From NCBI RefSeq assembly GCF_032854445.1, contig NC_088298.1, positions 17,999,976 through 18,063,975 of the forward strand: DNA of 64,000 bases. Direction: 5' to 3'. Shown here one piece after another: positions 28,601 to 41,000 of this stretch. Source of the stretch: Liolophura sinensis (taxonomy: Eukaryota; Mollusca; Polyplacophora; Chitonida; Chitonidae). The notes under the pieces are model-generated. The model did no database searches, was not told where the DNA came from, and saw only the letters and a list, made by a program, of their open reading frames with translations. The position numbers were made by a program, and so were the translations under genes. Position 1 is the stretch's first letter, and each line of letters starts with the position of its first letter.

Positions 28601-31600
28601 TCGAGTGATGTGACCGGTTGGACAGTTTGTGCTGCTGTTGTTAACAGTGATTCTCTTGCCACTGTAAAACAAAATTGGAAGAAATTGCAGAGATAAAAGG
28701 GATGATGTGAGCCTGTCGAAAGATGATAATTTCAATTTGCACTGCTTCCCACAGCGATTTACAAACGCTAACAAGGCTGGGAATTTACAGAAAGAAAACG
28801 CAGCATGTCTTACCTCCAAACACTGCTGAAATCAGTGGGCCCTGAACATCAGGCAAGGACTGGCTACGTCTAACCGTGAATATGTAGTCTCCAACTGGTT
28901 GGCTAACTACTTCCCTGAGCTCACGGGTGTTAGTCAGACCTACTCCAACACCGTAGATAGAAATTCCTCTTTGACGAGCAGTTCTAGCGGCAGGGACAAC
29001 CCACTCAGTATTCACACTGGATTCTCCGCCTGTCACCAATACAGCAACATCTGGCACATCTTTACGGTCTCCCGAGGATAACTTAAACATGTCTTTTCTG
29101 AAAGACCTGAGAGCTCCGGCCAGATTGGCTTTGCCCCCAGTGTACTTGACCTTGTTTATCGCATCCAAGACATCGGCTTTTGTCGAATATCGATTCATCT
29201 GGAAAGGAATGTCTGTTTTTCTGCCATACGTCAATAATCCCACGCGGAGAGAACCACCGTCAATGTCTGAGGATTCGACTATTCTTCTGGCAAACACTCT
29301 CATGTTTTCAAAGTCGTCTGGAGAAACGTTGTCGGATGAGTCAAGAATCAAAACCAAGTCTCTGGGAACTTTGATGCCAGTCACCGCCACGGGAGCCGTC
29401 GTCTTCTCTTTCTTTTCAGCGGGTCGCCTTGTACGTACTGTAAACCTGTCAGTGGCATCTGGCGCCTCTGTGCCAACTGTCTGGCCTGGTGTGCCCGTGA
29501 AAGGTTGCTGTGTTGCTTCAGGCTCTTCGAATATGTCTGTTGGTATTTCCGGTTGTCTGGGTGTGGTCTTGTCTCTTGTTACAAACGCTGTTTCTGTTGG
29601 TTGTTTTCTTGGCGCTTTTGTTGTCCTGTCTTCATCCGGGGACATTGTGGTCTTGTCTGGATACCTGTCCCTGCTAACCTGTGGTTTACCTGTGGGCTCT
29701 GATGTTACTGGCCGTCTGGGCACGCTGGTTGTCTCCCTGAAATACTCGTCAGTCTCTTCTTCCTCTTCCGTGGTGAAGGCTTCGGGCGCTGCTGTTTGTT
29801 CCGGTTGCCTTGGAGTTGCACGGGTCTTTTTGGTGGGCTCGGTCTCAACAACGTATTCATCGGTTACCCCAGGTTCTCCTGAGCCTGTAAATAAGAATCA
29901 AAACAGTTGCTTGAAAAGAAAAAGGAAATCGACACGATACAATGTTGCCATACACACAGCAAGCAACTTGTGCTCTTTTCTCCACCTTTTTTGAAAGAAA
30001 TAATGCGCTGAGGCTATAGGCTTGAGTGACGTTTTGACGAGAGCATCAAGTAATTTAGCCTATTGCAGCTGCCATGGAGTGGAGATGGCACAACGGACAC
30101 TATGGATATAGTCTTACCCTCAATATCATCTGTGACAGGTTGCTTTTCAGGTAATTTCGCTGGTGTGAAGGTCACTCCTGGCTCTGCTCGCGTCGTGCTT
30201 TCAGTTTTGAGGGCTAACTGAACAGTTGGTGTTGCTGCTGGCTGGGACGCCTCAGTCAGAGTTACGATTGGTCTGGCTTTAGCTGTCGTTGTTTCTCTTG
30301 GTTCAAGGGATTCCTTCTCCTCGGGGAGCATCTTTGTTGGAAGAGTCTTCCCGGGCAGATCAGTGCTGATTTCTTCCGCAGGCTTCCTGCTTTCTGTCTG
30401 TCTGTCGAGTGATGTGACCGGTTGGACAGTTTGTGCTGCTGTTGTTAACAGTGATTCTCTTGCCACTGTAAAACAAAATTGGAAGAAATTGCAGAGATAA
30501 AAGGGATGATGTGAGCCTGTCGAAAGATGATAATTTCAATTTGCACTGCTTCCCACAGCGATTTACAAACGCTAACAAGGCTGGGAATTTACAGAAAGAA
30601 AACGCAGCATGTCTTACCTCCAAACACTGCTGAAATCAGTGGGCCCTGAACATCAGGCAAGGACTGGCTACGTCTAACCGTGAATATGTAGTCTCCAACT
30701 GGTTGGCTAACTACTTCCCTGAGCTCACGGGTGTTAGTCAGACCTACTCCAACACCGTAGACAGAAATTCCTCTTTGACGAGCAGTTCTAGCGGCAGGGA
30801 CAACCCACTCAGTATTCACACTGGATTCTCCGCCTGTCACCAATACAGCAACATCTGGCACATCTTTACGGTCTCCCGAGGATAACTTAAACATGTCTTT
30901 TCTGAAAGACCTGAGAGCTCCGGCCAGATTGGCTTTGCCCCCAGTGTACTTGACCTTGTTTATCGCATCCAAGACATCGGCTTTTGTCGAATATCGATTC
31001 ATCTGGAAAGGAATGTCTGTTTTTCTGCCATACGTCAATAATCCCACGCGGAGAGAACCACCGTCAATGTCTGAGGATTCGACTATTCTTCTGGCAAACA
31101 CTCTCATGTTTTCAAAGTCGTCTGGAGAAACGTTGTCGGATGAGTCAAGAATCAAAACCAAGTCTCTGGGAACTTTGATGCCAGTCACCGCCACGGGAGC
31201 CGTCGTCTTCTCTTTCTTTTCAGCGGGTCGCCTTGTACGTACTGTAACCCTGTCAGTGGCATCTGGCGCCTCTGTGCCAACTGTCTGGCCTGGTGTGCCC
31301 GTGAAAGGTTGCTGTGTTGCTTCAGGCTCTTCGAATATGTCTGTTGGTATTTCCGGTTGTCTGGGTGTGGTCTTGTCTCTTGTTACAAACGCTGTTTCTG
31401 TTGGTTGTTTTCTTGGCGCTTTTGTTGTCCTGTCTTCATCCGGGGACATTGTGGTCTTGTCTGGATACCTGTCCCTGCTAACCTGTGGTTTACCTGTGGG
31501 CTCTGATGTTACTGGCCGTCTGGGCACGCTGGTTGTCTCCCTGAAATACTCGTCAGTCTCTTCTTCCTCTTCCGTGGTGAAGGCTTCGGGCGCTGCTGTT

Positions 31601-34600
31601 TGTTCCGGTTGCCTTGGAGTTGCACGGGTCTTTTTGGTGGGCTCGGTCTCAACAACGTATTCATCGGTTACCCCAGGTTCTCCTGAGCCTGTAAATAAGA
31701 ATCAAAACAGTTGCTTGAAAAGAAAAAGGAAATCGACACGATACAATGTTGCCATACACACAGCAAGCAACTTGTGCTCTTTTCTCCACCTTTTTTGAAA
31801 GAAATAATGCGCTGAGGCTATAGGCTTGAGTGACGTTTTGACGAGAGCATCAAGTAATTTAGCCTATTGCAGCTGCCATGGAGTGTAGATGGCACAACGG
31901 ACACTATGGATATAGTCTTACCCTCAATATCATCTGTGACAGGTTGCTTTTCAGGTAATTTCGCTGGTGTGAAGGTCACTCCTGGCTCTGCTCGCGTCGT
32001 GCTTTCAGTTTTGAGGGCTAACTGAACAGTTGGTGTTGCTGCTGGCTGGGACGCCTCAGTCAGAGTTACGATTGGTCTGGCTTTAGCTGTCGTTGTTTCT
32101 CTTGGTTCAAGGGATTCCTTCTCCTCGGGGAGCATCTTTGTTGGAAGAGTCTTCCCGGGCAGATCAGTGCTGATTTCTTCCGCAGGCTTCCTGCTTTCTG
32201 TCTGTCTGTCGAGTGATGTGACCGGTTGGACAGTTTGTGCTGCTGTTGTTAACAGTGATTCTCTTGCCACTGTAAAACAAAATTGGAAGAAATTGCAGAG
32301 ATAAAAGGGATGATGTGAGCCTGTCGAAAGATGATAATTTCAATTTGCACTGCTTCCCACAGCGATTTACAAACGCTAACAAGGCTGGGAATTTACAGAA
32401 AGAAAACGCAGCATGTCTTACCTCCAAACACTGCTGAAATCAGTGGGCCCTGAACATCAGGCAAGGACTGGCTACGTCTAACCGTGAATATGTAGTCTCC
32501 AACTGGTTGGCTAACTACTTCCCTGAGCTCACGGGTGTTAGTCAGACCTACTCCAACACCGTAGACAGAAATTCCTCTTTGACGAGCAGTTCTAGCGGCA
32601 GGGACAACCCACTCAGTATTCACACTGGATTCTCCGCCTGTCACCAATACAGCAACATCTGGCACATCTTTACGGTCTCCCGAGGATAACTTAAACATGT
32701 CTTTTCTGAAAGACCTGAGAGCTCCGGCCAGATTGGCTTTGCCCCCAGTGTACTTGACCTTGTTTATCGCATCCAAGACATCGGCTTTTGTCGAATATCG
32801 ATTCATCTGGAAAGGAATGTCTGTTTTTCTGCCATACGTCAATAATCCCACGCGGAGAGAACCACCGTCAATGTCTGAGGATTCGACTATTCTTCTGGCA
32901 AACACTCTCATGTTTTCAAAGTCGTCTGGAGAAACGTTGTCGGATGAGTCAAGAATCAAAACCAAGTCTCTGGGAACTTTGATGCCAGTCACCGCCACGG
33001 GAGCCGTCGTCTTCTCTTTCTTTTCAGCGGGTCGCCTTATACGTACTGTAAACCTGTCAGTGGCATCTGGCGCCTCTGTGCCAACTGTCTGGCCTGGTGT
33101 GCCCATGAAAGGTTGCTGTGTTGCTTCAGGCTCTTCGAATATGTCTGTTGGTATTTCCGGTTGTCTGGGTGTGGTCTTGTCTCTTGTTACAAACGCTGTT
33201 TCTGTTGGTTGTTTTCTTGGCGCTTTTGTTGTCCTGTCTTCATCCGGGGACATTGTGGTCTTGTCTGGATACCTGTCCCTGCTAACCTGTGGTTTACCTG
33301 TGGGCTCTGATGTTACTGGCCGTCTGGGCACGCTGGTTGTCTCCCTGAAATACTCGTCAGTCTCTTCTTCCTCTTCCGTGGTGAAGGCTTCGGGCGCTGC
33401 TGTTTGTTCCGGTTGCCTTGGCGTTGCACGGGTCTTTTTGGTGGGCTCGGTCTCAACAACGTATTCATCGGTTACCTCAGGTTCTCCTGAGCCTGTAAAT
33501 AAGAATCAAAACAGTTGCTTGAAAAGAAAAAGGAAATCGACACAATACAATGTTGCCATACACACAGCAAGCAACTTGTGCTCTTTTCTCCACCTTTTTT
33601 GAAAGAAATAATGCGCTGAGGCTATAGGCTTGAGTGACGTTTTGACGAGAGCATCAAGTAATTTAGCCTATTGCAGCTGCCATGGAGTGGAGATGGCACA
33701 ACGGACACTATGGATATAGTCTTACCCTCAATATCATCTGTGACAGGTTGCTTTTCAGGTAATTTCGCTGGTGTGAAGGTCACTCCTGGCTCTGCTCGCG
33801 TCGTGCTTTCAGTTTTGAGGGCTAACTGAACAGTTGGTGTTGCTGCTGGCTGGGACGCCTCAGTCAGAGTTACGATTGGTCTGGCTTTAGCTGTCGTTGT
33901 TTCTCTTGGTTCAAGGGATTCCTTCTCCTCGGGAAGCATCTTTGCTGGAAGAGTCTTCCCGGGCAGGTCAGTGCTGATTTCTTCAGCAATTTTTGTCGGC
34001 GTGATGTGTTTTTCTAGAAGTAAAGTAATAGAATTGTGACGGGATGACTGTGTCGGCAGGACAGGTTGTGAAAGTACTCGTATTCTGTGAATTTGTTTAA
34101 ATTGAGATATCCATGAAGATAATATAAAGTAGGAGGTAAGTCCAACACAAAGTTTACAACAGAAGAATAAACTGCAAAGAAACAAACAAAAGAAACAAAA
34201 TGGAAAGAATCGAATGAGGAGGTAAATAGAAATTGAATTTTGATGTGGAAAATGTTGACCACTCTCAGAGAAATGAATTTTTTTTCATGAGGAGTTGAAC
34301 TAAAGGCATTACAAAGCGGCTAAAATTCTAGAACAGAACAGCGTTTCTACGTTTAATCCAAGTTTTAATTTTTAACGTAGAAGCATTCTGAAAAAAATTT
34401 ATGAAAACTGTGAAGATTTGAGAAACTCCTAAACTCACATGGCATTTGTGGTTTGTCATAGCGAAGATATGTACGAAGTTTCAGCCCAAAGGATTGAAAC
34501 ATTTCGAAACAGCCCGGTAAAAAAGAATTAAAGTGAACAACAGTAAATGATCCCGAAATGTTGCTAAAATACACCACAGGGCCCGAAACTGGAACTTGTT

Positions 34601-37600
34601 TAATTGTCCGGGCAATATCATTTGCCAAGTTTAAATTACAATATGATCATCCTTTTTGAAAGTCCGCAAAACTGCTAAAGTGGACAAAAGTGGCAATATA
34701 TTTGATCAGGGAAGAGGGAACAAGGTGAGATTTGAACTAGATGTGTAACTGGTAATGGTGAAGCTGTGTACTGAGTCTTTAATAAATATTTTGGATTAAT
34801 GACTTATAAACTAACATACTGTAGGTGATGTGAAATATGGATACTTATCAGAGGCAGATAAAGCGATATGGTGAAGTACATTATAGATGAAAGACCATTA
34901 AACGCTCTCCAGAAAAATAGCCCCATGTATATTTTTTTAAAAATTTTTTTAATACAGTCAACTGCATTTGAACTTGTGGATTCTACTGTGGTCTTTTCTG
35001 ACCCAGTTGGGATAAATGACGTCATATGTGACTTTTGCCACTTAATACATACAGACTGCTACATTTTATCAATCTTCAGGCCACTTGTCTTCGCCAATGG
35101 GGAAGTTTCGAGTTCGAGCACTTTTGTCGTTAATATTAAAACAGATGTACTGTACGATGTGACTTGTAGAAAATGTTAGACACACTTTGATGATATTAAT
35201 TTACCGATCACTTTCCTCGCCGTGTTCCTCACACACAACTTACACCTCTTTCCTCCAAATAACTTTCTACAAATCTTTTTTCAGAAGCCCATGTTGTAGT
35301 CAACCCGATCAATAATAGTTGCCTGATACTTGGACAGGTCAAAGGATACAATCGGACTTTTTTTACCCTTAGCGATAAAAGAGTTTTAACTCAAAACTCC
35401 ACCTATTATTTTTTGGAAAGTATGATAATACACCTGTGGAACTGGGCAGTCTCCGGTCCTCTTTTAGAATTTTGTCCGTCACTGAAAAGACAGAAGAGGC
35501 AGTTACCTATTATATCTTTTTAGGATTGAATATAACACAATGTAACCTTATTTATTACACCAGTCATTTATTTATTCATTTATTTAGTTCACTGGTGTTA
35601 TATTTCACTTATACGACGGCGGCCAGCATTATGGTGGGAGGAAACCGGGCAGAGCCCGGCGAAAACCCACGACCATCCACAGGTTGCAGCAAGACCTTCC
35701 CACGTACGGCAGGAGAGGAAGCCAGCATGAGCTGGACTTGAATTAAGAGCGACCGCATTGGTGAGAGGCTCCGGTCTCATTGGTCTGCGCTAGCGCATTA
35801 ACCAACTGAGCCACGGAGACCCCCCCCCCGCCATTTCAGAACTACCAATATGTAACAATGGCACATAAAATAACAGCCATACTGTCATTAATATTTCTGG
35901 TAATTATAATAATGTGAATTGTCATGAACGATTTTTAATTTCTATTATTCCAAGTATTACTATTACTATTGTTACTATTGGGTATAACAATATAAATTAA
36001 CAACATTTTCATTTTTGGTTGTTTCCCATGTTGACAATGTTTATTTCCTTTCCTTTTACACTAAAAAAATGATTTGTTAAATAACAGAAAATCAGTTATC
36101 TGAGTGATGGTAGAATTTTTTGTTATTGCAGCAGATTATTGTTAAATATAACTTACGTGTTCTATTAATTCAATATTACCACTCTGTTAGACTAATAAGA
36201 TATTGTGTTGAAAATGACACAATATTGCGTTATTATAACAGAGTACACTCCAGCACCACTCAGACAATAAACATTCCGTTAAAATTATTTTTTCATTAAA
36301 CTTAATATTTTAAAAAGAGATGAAACTGAAAGTGGTATTTTGGGGGCTAAACAAATAAATATGCCTAATTCCTTACCAGAGCTTGGTAATGTCTTGATAT
36401 CAATAGATGCCTCGGTGGCGACTTCTAAAAATAGTAACCATATTTTTCGTTAAGCTGTGTTGGTCTTGAAATGGAGACATTTGTATTTTATCACAATTTT
36501 ACCACAGGGTGGAAGCGGGTTGGCTTCAGTTTAAATCAAGGGTTATAGATTGTGTGCACATTTTGGCACAGCTATAAAGATAAGTGTTTGTCGTATTTGC
36601 AGCTTATTCGAAGTAATTGGAACATAAGCGACGTGTTACATTTATATTTCTGCCTTTTAATAAATAAGGTTTTAAGGGAAAACTGGTGACGTATAACTCA
36701 TCTATTGCATTGAAAAAGAGGTGAATTAAGTTTGGGTCCGAGTCCAACGGAATGTGCTATGTTTTGCAGTTGGTAAGCATTGACTTTGATAGTCCGGTAT
36801 GTGTCACCCGTAAACTAGTAAGTACATATCAAAAAGAGTCCTTAAATTTAACTATAGATATCTGGAGTGATGAAGGATAAATTTCCAGTCAAAATTTATC
36901 CGCGGCCCTGACACTATCGGCGGATGTCGTTAATTTCAAATTGCACTTTTAGAACGGACCTTTGCACTCACGTTAAAGAAAGACGTACTTCGGTGAATTT
37001 TCTATTCCGGTGCTGATTTTCATAATTTTGGAAATTCAAAAAAAATTCAAAAATGTGTGTATAATATGTAATACATTTGTGCATATTGTAGGAAACATTG
37101 TAGGAACTAAGCGACGCATAACGCTCATATAAAGATGTTCTAAATGTGCACATTGTAGGAACTAAGCGACTCATAACAATAAAATTGTTCTAAATGTGCA
37201 TATTGTAGGAACTAAGCGACGCATAACGCTGATATAAAATTGTTCTAAATGTGCATATACTAAGCGACACATAACGTTCATATGAAATTGTTCTAAATAG
37301 GCATATTGTAGGAACTAAGCGACGCATAACGCTCATATAAAATTGTTCTAAATGTGCATATACTAAGCGACGCATAACGCTCATGTAAAATTGTTCTAAA
37401 TGTGCATATTGTAGGAACTAAGCAACACATAATGCTCATATAAAATTGTTCTAAATGTGCATATACTAAGCGACACATAACGCTCATTTAAAATTGTTCT
37501 AAATGTGCATATTGTAGGAACTAAGCGACGCATAACGCTCATATAAAATTGTTCTAAATGTGCATATTGTAGGAACATATGCAATTGTTCTAAATGTTCT

Positions 37601-38008
37601 AGACATTTTAGGACTTCAGCCACACACATGTTCATTCGTTAAAATGTATTTTGATGGCCCTCAGCTTTCTTTCGATATTATTTCCTTTCAACATGAATGA
37701 TTTCCTCCCACCATAGTACGAGGCTCCATCTTACGAATGAAATACATTGACCAAAGAGATTGAGTGTGAGTGTTCTTCTACTACTGACGTACTATTTTGT
37801 TCGATTTCTCCTCTTATCCACAAGCCTGACACCCGTTACTTGAGAAGATGACACATCTTTGATTTTTTGGATTTGATTGATGTTCTATGACGTTCTGAAA
37901 AATATTTCACTTACACGACGGCGGCCAGGATTATTGATGGGGGTCATAAAGCTGACCGCCTTGGTATAGGTGACATATTCTTGAGCACGGCGTAAAATGT
38001 CATTCAAG

Positions 38009-38040
<32 letters not shown>

Positions 38041-41000
38041 AGTGGGAGAAAACTGGACAGAGCACAGGGGAGACATATTTATGAGTATTGCGTCACAATC
38101 CGATTAAAGAAATAAATGAATATAATTTATCGATTATGTAGCCAGCCGCTCACACTTTTAATGTTTTACCTTAATCCAATATTATCAGTTTGTCATTGAT
38201 CTCAGCTGAGTGATCTTTTCTTTGAATAACTAGATAAATGCAATAAAGGTTGTGAACAGATCATTTGAAGCTGCAAAGGCAGTTTTTCCAAAACGATACC
38301 AGAATCAGACGAAGGAGCGTGAAAACTATGCAAATAGTTCTTCAGAGATGAAGGGGTAGATGTCAATATTTTTTGAATGGTGGGTATTTGGAATAACCTC
38401 GTGGTATATATCGTCTTTGAAAAATAATATTCTTCATAAAAATGTGACATGTGTAATAAATTTGTTTGAATGTAAATTTTTTGAAAATATTCAGACTCAT
38501 ACAATTAAGCGGAATTATGATAATGTTTATAAATATATTAAAATCTACAAACATGATCAAAATCCAGGTTAATTACATTTGTTAGCTGAAAGTAAAAGAA
38601 AGCTAAAATGTTAAGTAAGGCCCAACATACAGACAACTGAAAACTATGCGTCAAATATTTTCATATTTTTTTTAGATTTTTTGAGTGTGTTGAAAGGCAT
38701 TTAAATATTTGAATACTATGGTGGGCTCTATGGGCCATACTGATGGTATTGAGGAACTCTGACGTCACGTCACCTTTTTTCCTGATGTTCTCCCGAAGGA
38801 AGGAAATTTTCGGAACATTATTTAGGTAATCATTTATGCATAGGTAAAAAGAGTTACATCCTCATTTATAACATTATTGCGCACAATCAATATATACAAC
38901 GAGGTGGTCAAAAATATCCATAACAAGACCACATTTACAGATAACTTTTCGCACTCTGCCATCTGAACCTGACGTAAAGATTATGTTTTCTGTACCTTTA
39001 AGTTTCCAACTGCATCATCATGTCGGGTGTCTTCTGCATGGCGAGTCGCAGTGGCACCGTTGTTAATGTGGCGGTATTGAGAATGGCCTACTTCATAGAC
39101 AATCACTCAGCTAATGTATCTTTCACGTTTTAGGCTTAAGACCACAGTGGTGAAGTACAAATATAGCAAGCTGTATAGTTGGTCCGTATTTAGTCTGTTC
39201 ATCGAAACCACAGTCACAAACAGTAAAGCTACAAAAAAAAAATGACGTTTACCTGTCGGTTGCCAAGGTGACGGAGACTTTGCAACGGTTATTCTGTCAA
39301 CTGCATGAAACAAAATAAAGACATTTTAATGTTGCTCAATGCAAATAATGTAACAAAAGAAGGCCAAAGAAAATTTACATTCTGCGCAAAAAGGTATCAT
39401 AATTTTCAGATCTTCGAAGTCCCAAAGTGAAAGAAAGAGGAGCTCAAACAATGCATGAAAGCTTGGCTGTCGTAATATAAATGAATTATTCTTCAGTACG
39501 TCGTGAAGTGTCAATCCATTAAATAAATAAATAAATAAATAAATAAATCTATTATCCTAAAAGAACAGAATTTCCAATTCAGACAAATCACATAGTTCTT
39601 AAAGTTATTAACTCTGCTTTTTAGCACAGCATCTTTGTATTTCATCTGGATTGATGGCATTGCCCTTTAGTGGAATCCATTATATGTGTCGGTATCAGAA
39701 TTACAGGGCATCCTGCTCGATTTAGGCCGATTTAATTTTTCCCAAAATAAATGTGTTTGCTGATTTACTAATGGAACTGCTTTTTAACGCCAAACTTCAG
39801 GAAATTTATTTTTAATTCGATGGTGAGGAGTTTTATGGGTGGGGAGAACCGGATAAAACAACCAACCTTTGGTGAATTACTGACAAACTTTTCCAACGGT
39901 TTTACACAGGAAGAATGAATGAATGAATGTATAATTATGACTTAACGCCACATCGGCAAATAGTTTAACCATATAGGGCCGAGAACATGTTTAAAAGAAA
40001 AGGCAGTGAATGGTTTTCTCCACATGTGGAGCCACACGGAAAGCTGTACGTTAGTCGAGTTTTACAACAAACTTGTAGCGAGAAGTCGACTTACCCCCAA
40101 ACACGGCCCTCTCTAGATCGTCTCTAATGGACATGAGATCCCCTGACGTCAGCACGTCAAAACGGTACGTCAACAACGGTTGGCTGGACACTTTATCTAG
40201 TTCCGAGGTATCCTTCACTCCTATCCCTACAGCGTAGATTTCGATTCCTTGGCGTTTTGCTGCTCGTGAGGCAGATTCGATTCGTTTGGTGTTTAGGTCA
40301 GAAGGACCGCCGGAAAATATCACAGCAATATCCGGTATAGAAGGACGGTCCCCTTTAGTGGGTTTGAACATATCCCTCCTGATGGAACGTAATCCAGCGA
40401 ACAAGTTAGATCCTCCGGGATTGTACGGAATTTCCCGAATGGCGCCAATGACGTCCTGTTTTGTATCGTAGCTATTAAGGTTAAATCGAGGCTCCGCTTC
40501 GGTGCTGTACGTCAAGACGCCAATTCGAACTTTCCCGCCGTTGATATCAACGGATCGAATAAAATCCACAGCAAAAGTCTTCACATTGTCGAAGTCCGAA
40601 GCTGAAAGGCTGGTCGATGTGTCTAGCATGAGGACAACGTCCTTCCGAGCTGCCAGCAGAGGTTCTGGAAGGAAAACACGGACCCAGTAATGTATAGGAG
40701 ACGTACAAAAAACTACCAAGAAAAAGCGAGATGTGTTTGAGCCATTTAGCTGTATAACTTTATCACATGACAGGAAACACCCGATGAAAGGTGCCTGCGA
40801 AGTTTATAGGCATGAATTGGACAAAGAACTTTTGCATCTTTCTGCTTGTGCACAGAACAGTGCTTTCCATGCTATGTCCATTTTCTATAATGCATGAGCA
40901 GATGTTTAAAAAGTTGGACTCAAGCCAACCTAGAGATATACATCTAGTGATATGCGTGGAACGGTGTTTACCCAAAATACATAGTGTTCACACATAACGG

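Larger units (their letters stand above)
1..33985 (-). repeat. 1,804-bp tandem array, about 18.8 copies, coding
   Basis: A unit of exactly 1,804 bp repeats from the left edge to about 33,985, where identity ends inside a linker exon. Read on the minus strand, each unit is exon B (348 bp), intron (233 bp), exon A (1,071 bp), intron (152 bp), giving 1,419 coding bases or 473 codons. All copies keep the same spacing with no net insertion or deletion, and copies differ by only a handful of substitutions. Introns look as conserved as exons. This implies recent amplification or continuing homogenisation by unequal crossing-over and gene conversion. An assembly artefact is a lesser possibility, because scattered copy-specific substitutions argue against simple duplication of reads. 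Confidence 0.97.
36425..39252. other. Intron with minisatellite and nested SINE
   Basis: Contains the 37.1-37.6 kb minisatellite and the nested SINE at 37.9-38.1 kb. The remaining AT-rich DNA shows no paired splice signals of the right phase. Confidence 0.6.

Noticed and set aside
34014-34185. 5' extension of the last linker open frame (KLCVGLTSYF and so on)
   Set aside because: It reads through the acceptor TTACTTTACTTCTAG into intron; composition changes abruptly and is unlike the linkers.
34868-35179. 103-codon plus-strand frame
   Set aside because: AT-rich, no domain, no splice or promoter context; chance frame in an intron.
36500-36530. 21-nt in-phase candidate exon (NPLPPC) before GTAAAAT
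   Set aside because: Acceptor AAACTGAAG is not credible.
37190-37635. Overlapping minus-strand frames in the minisatellite
   Set aside because: Produced by the 103-bp period being compatible with an open frame; repeat translation only.
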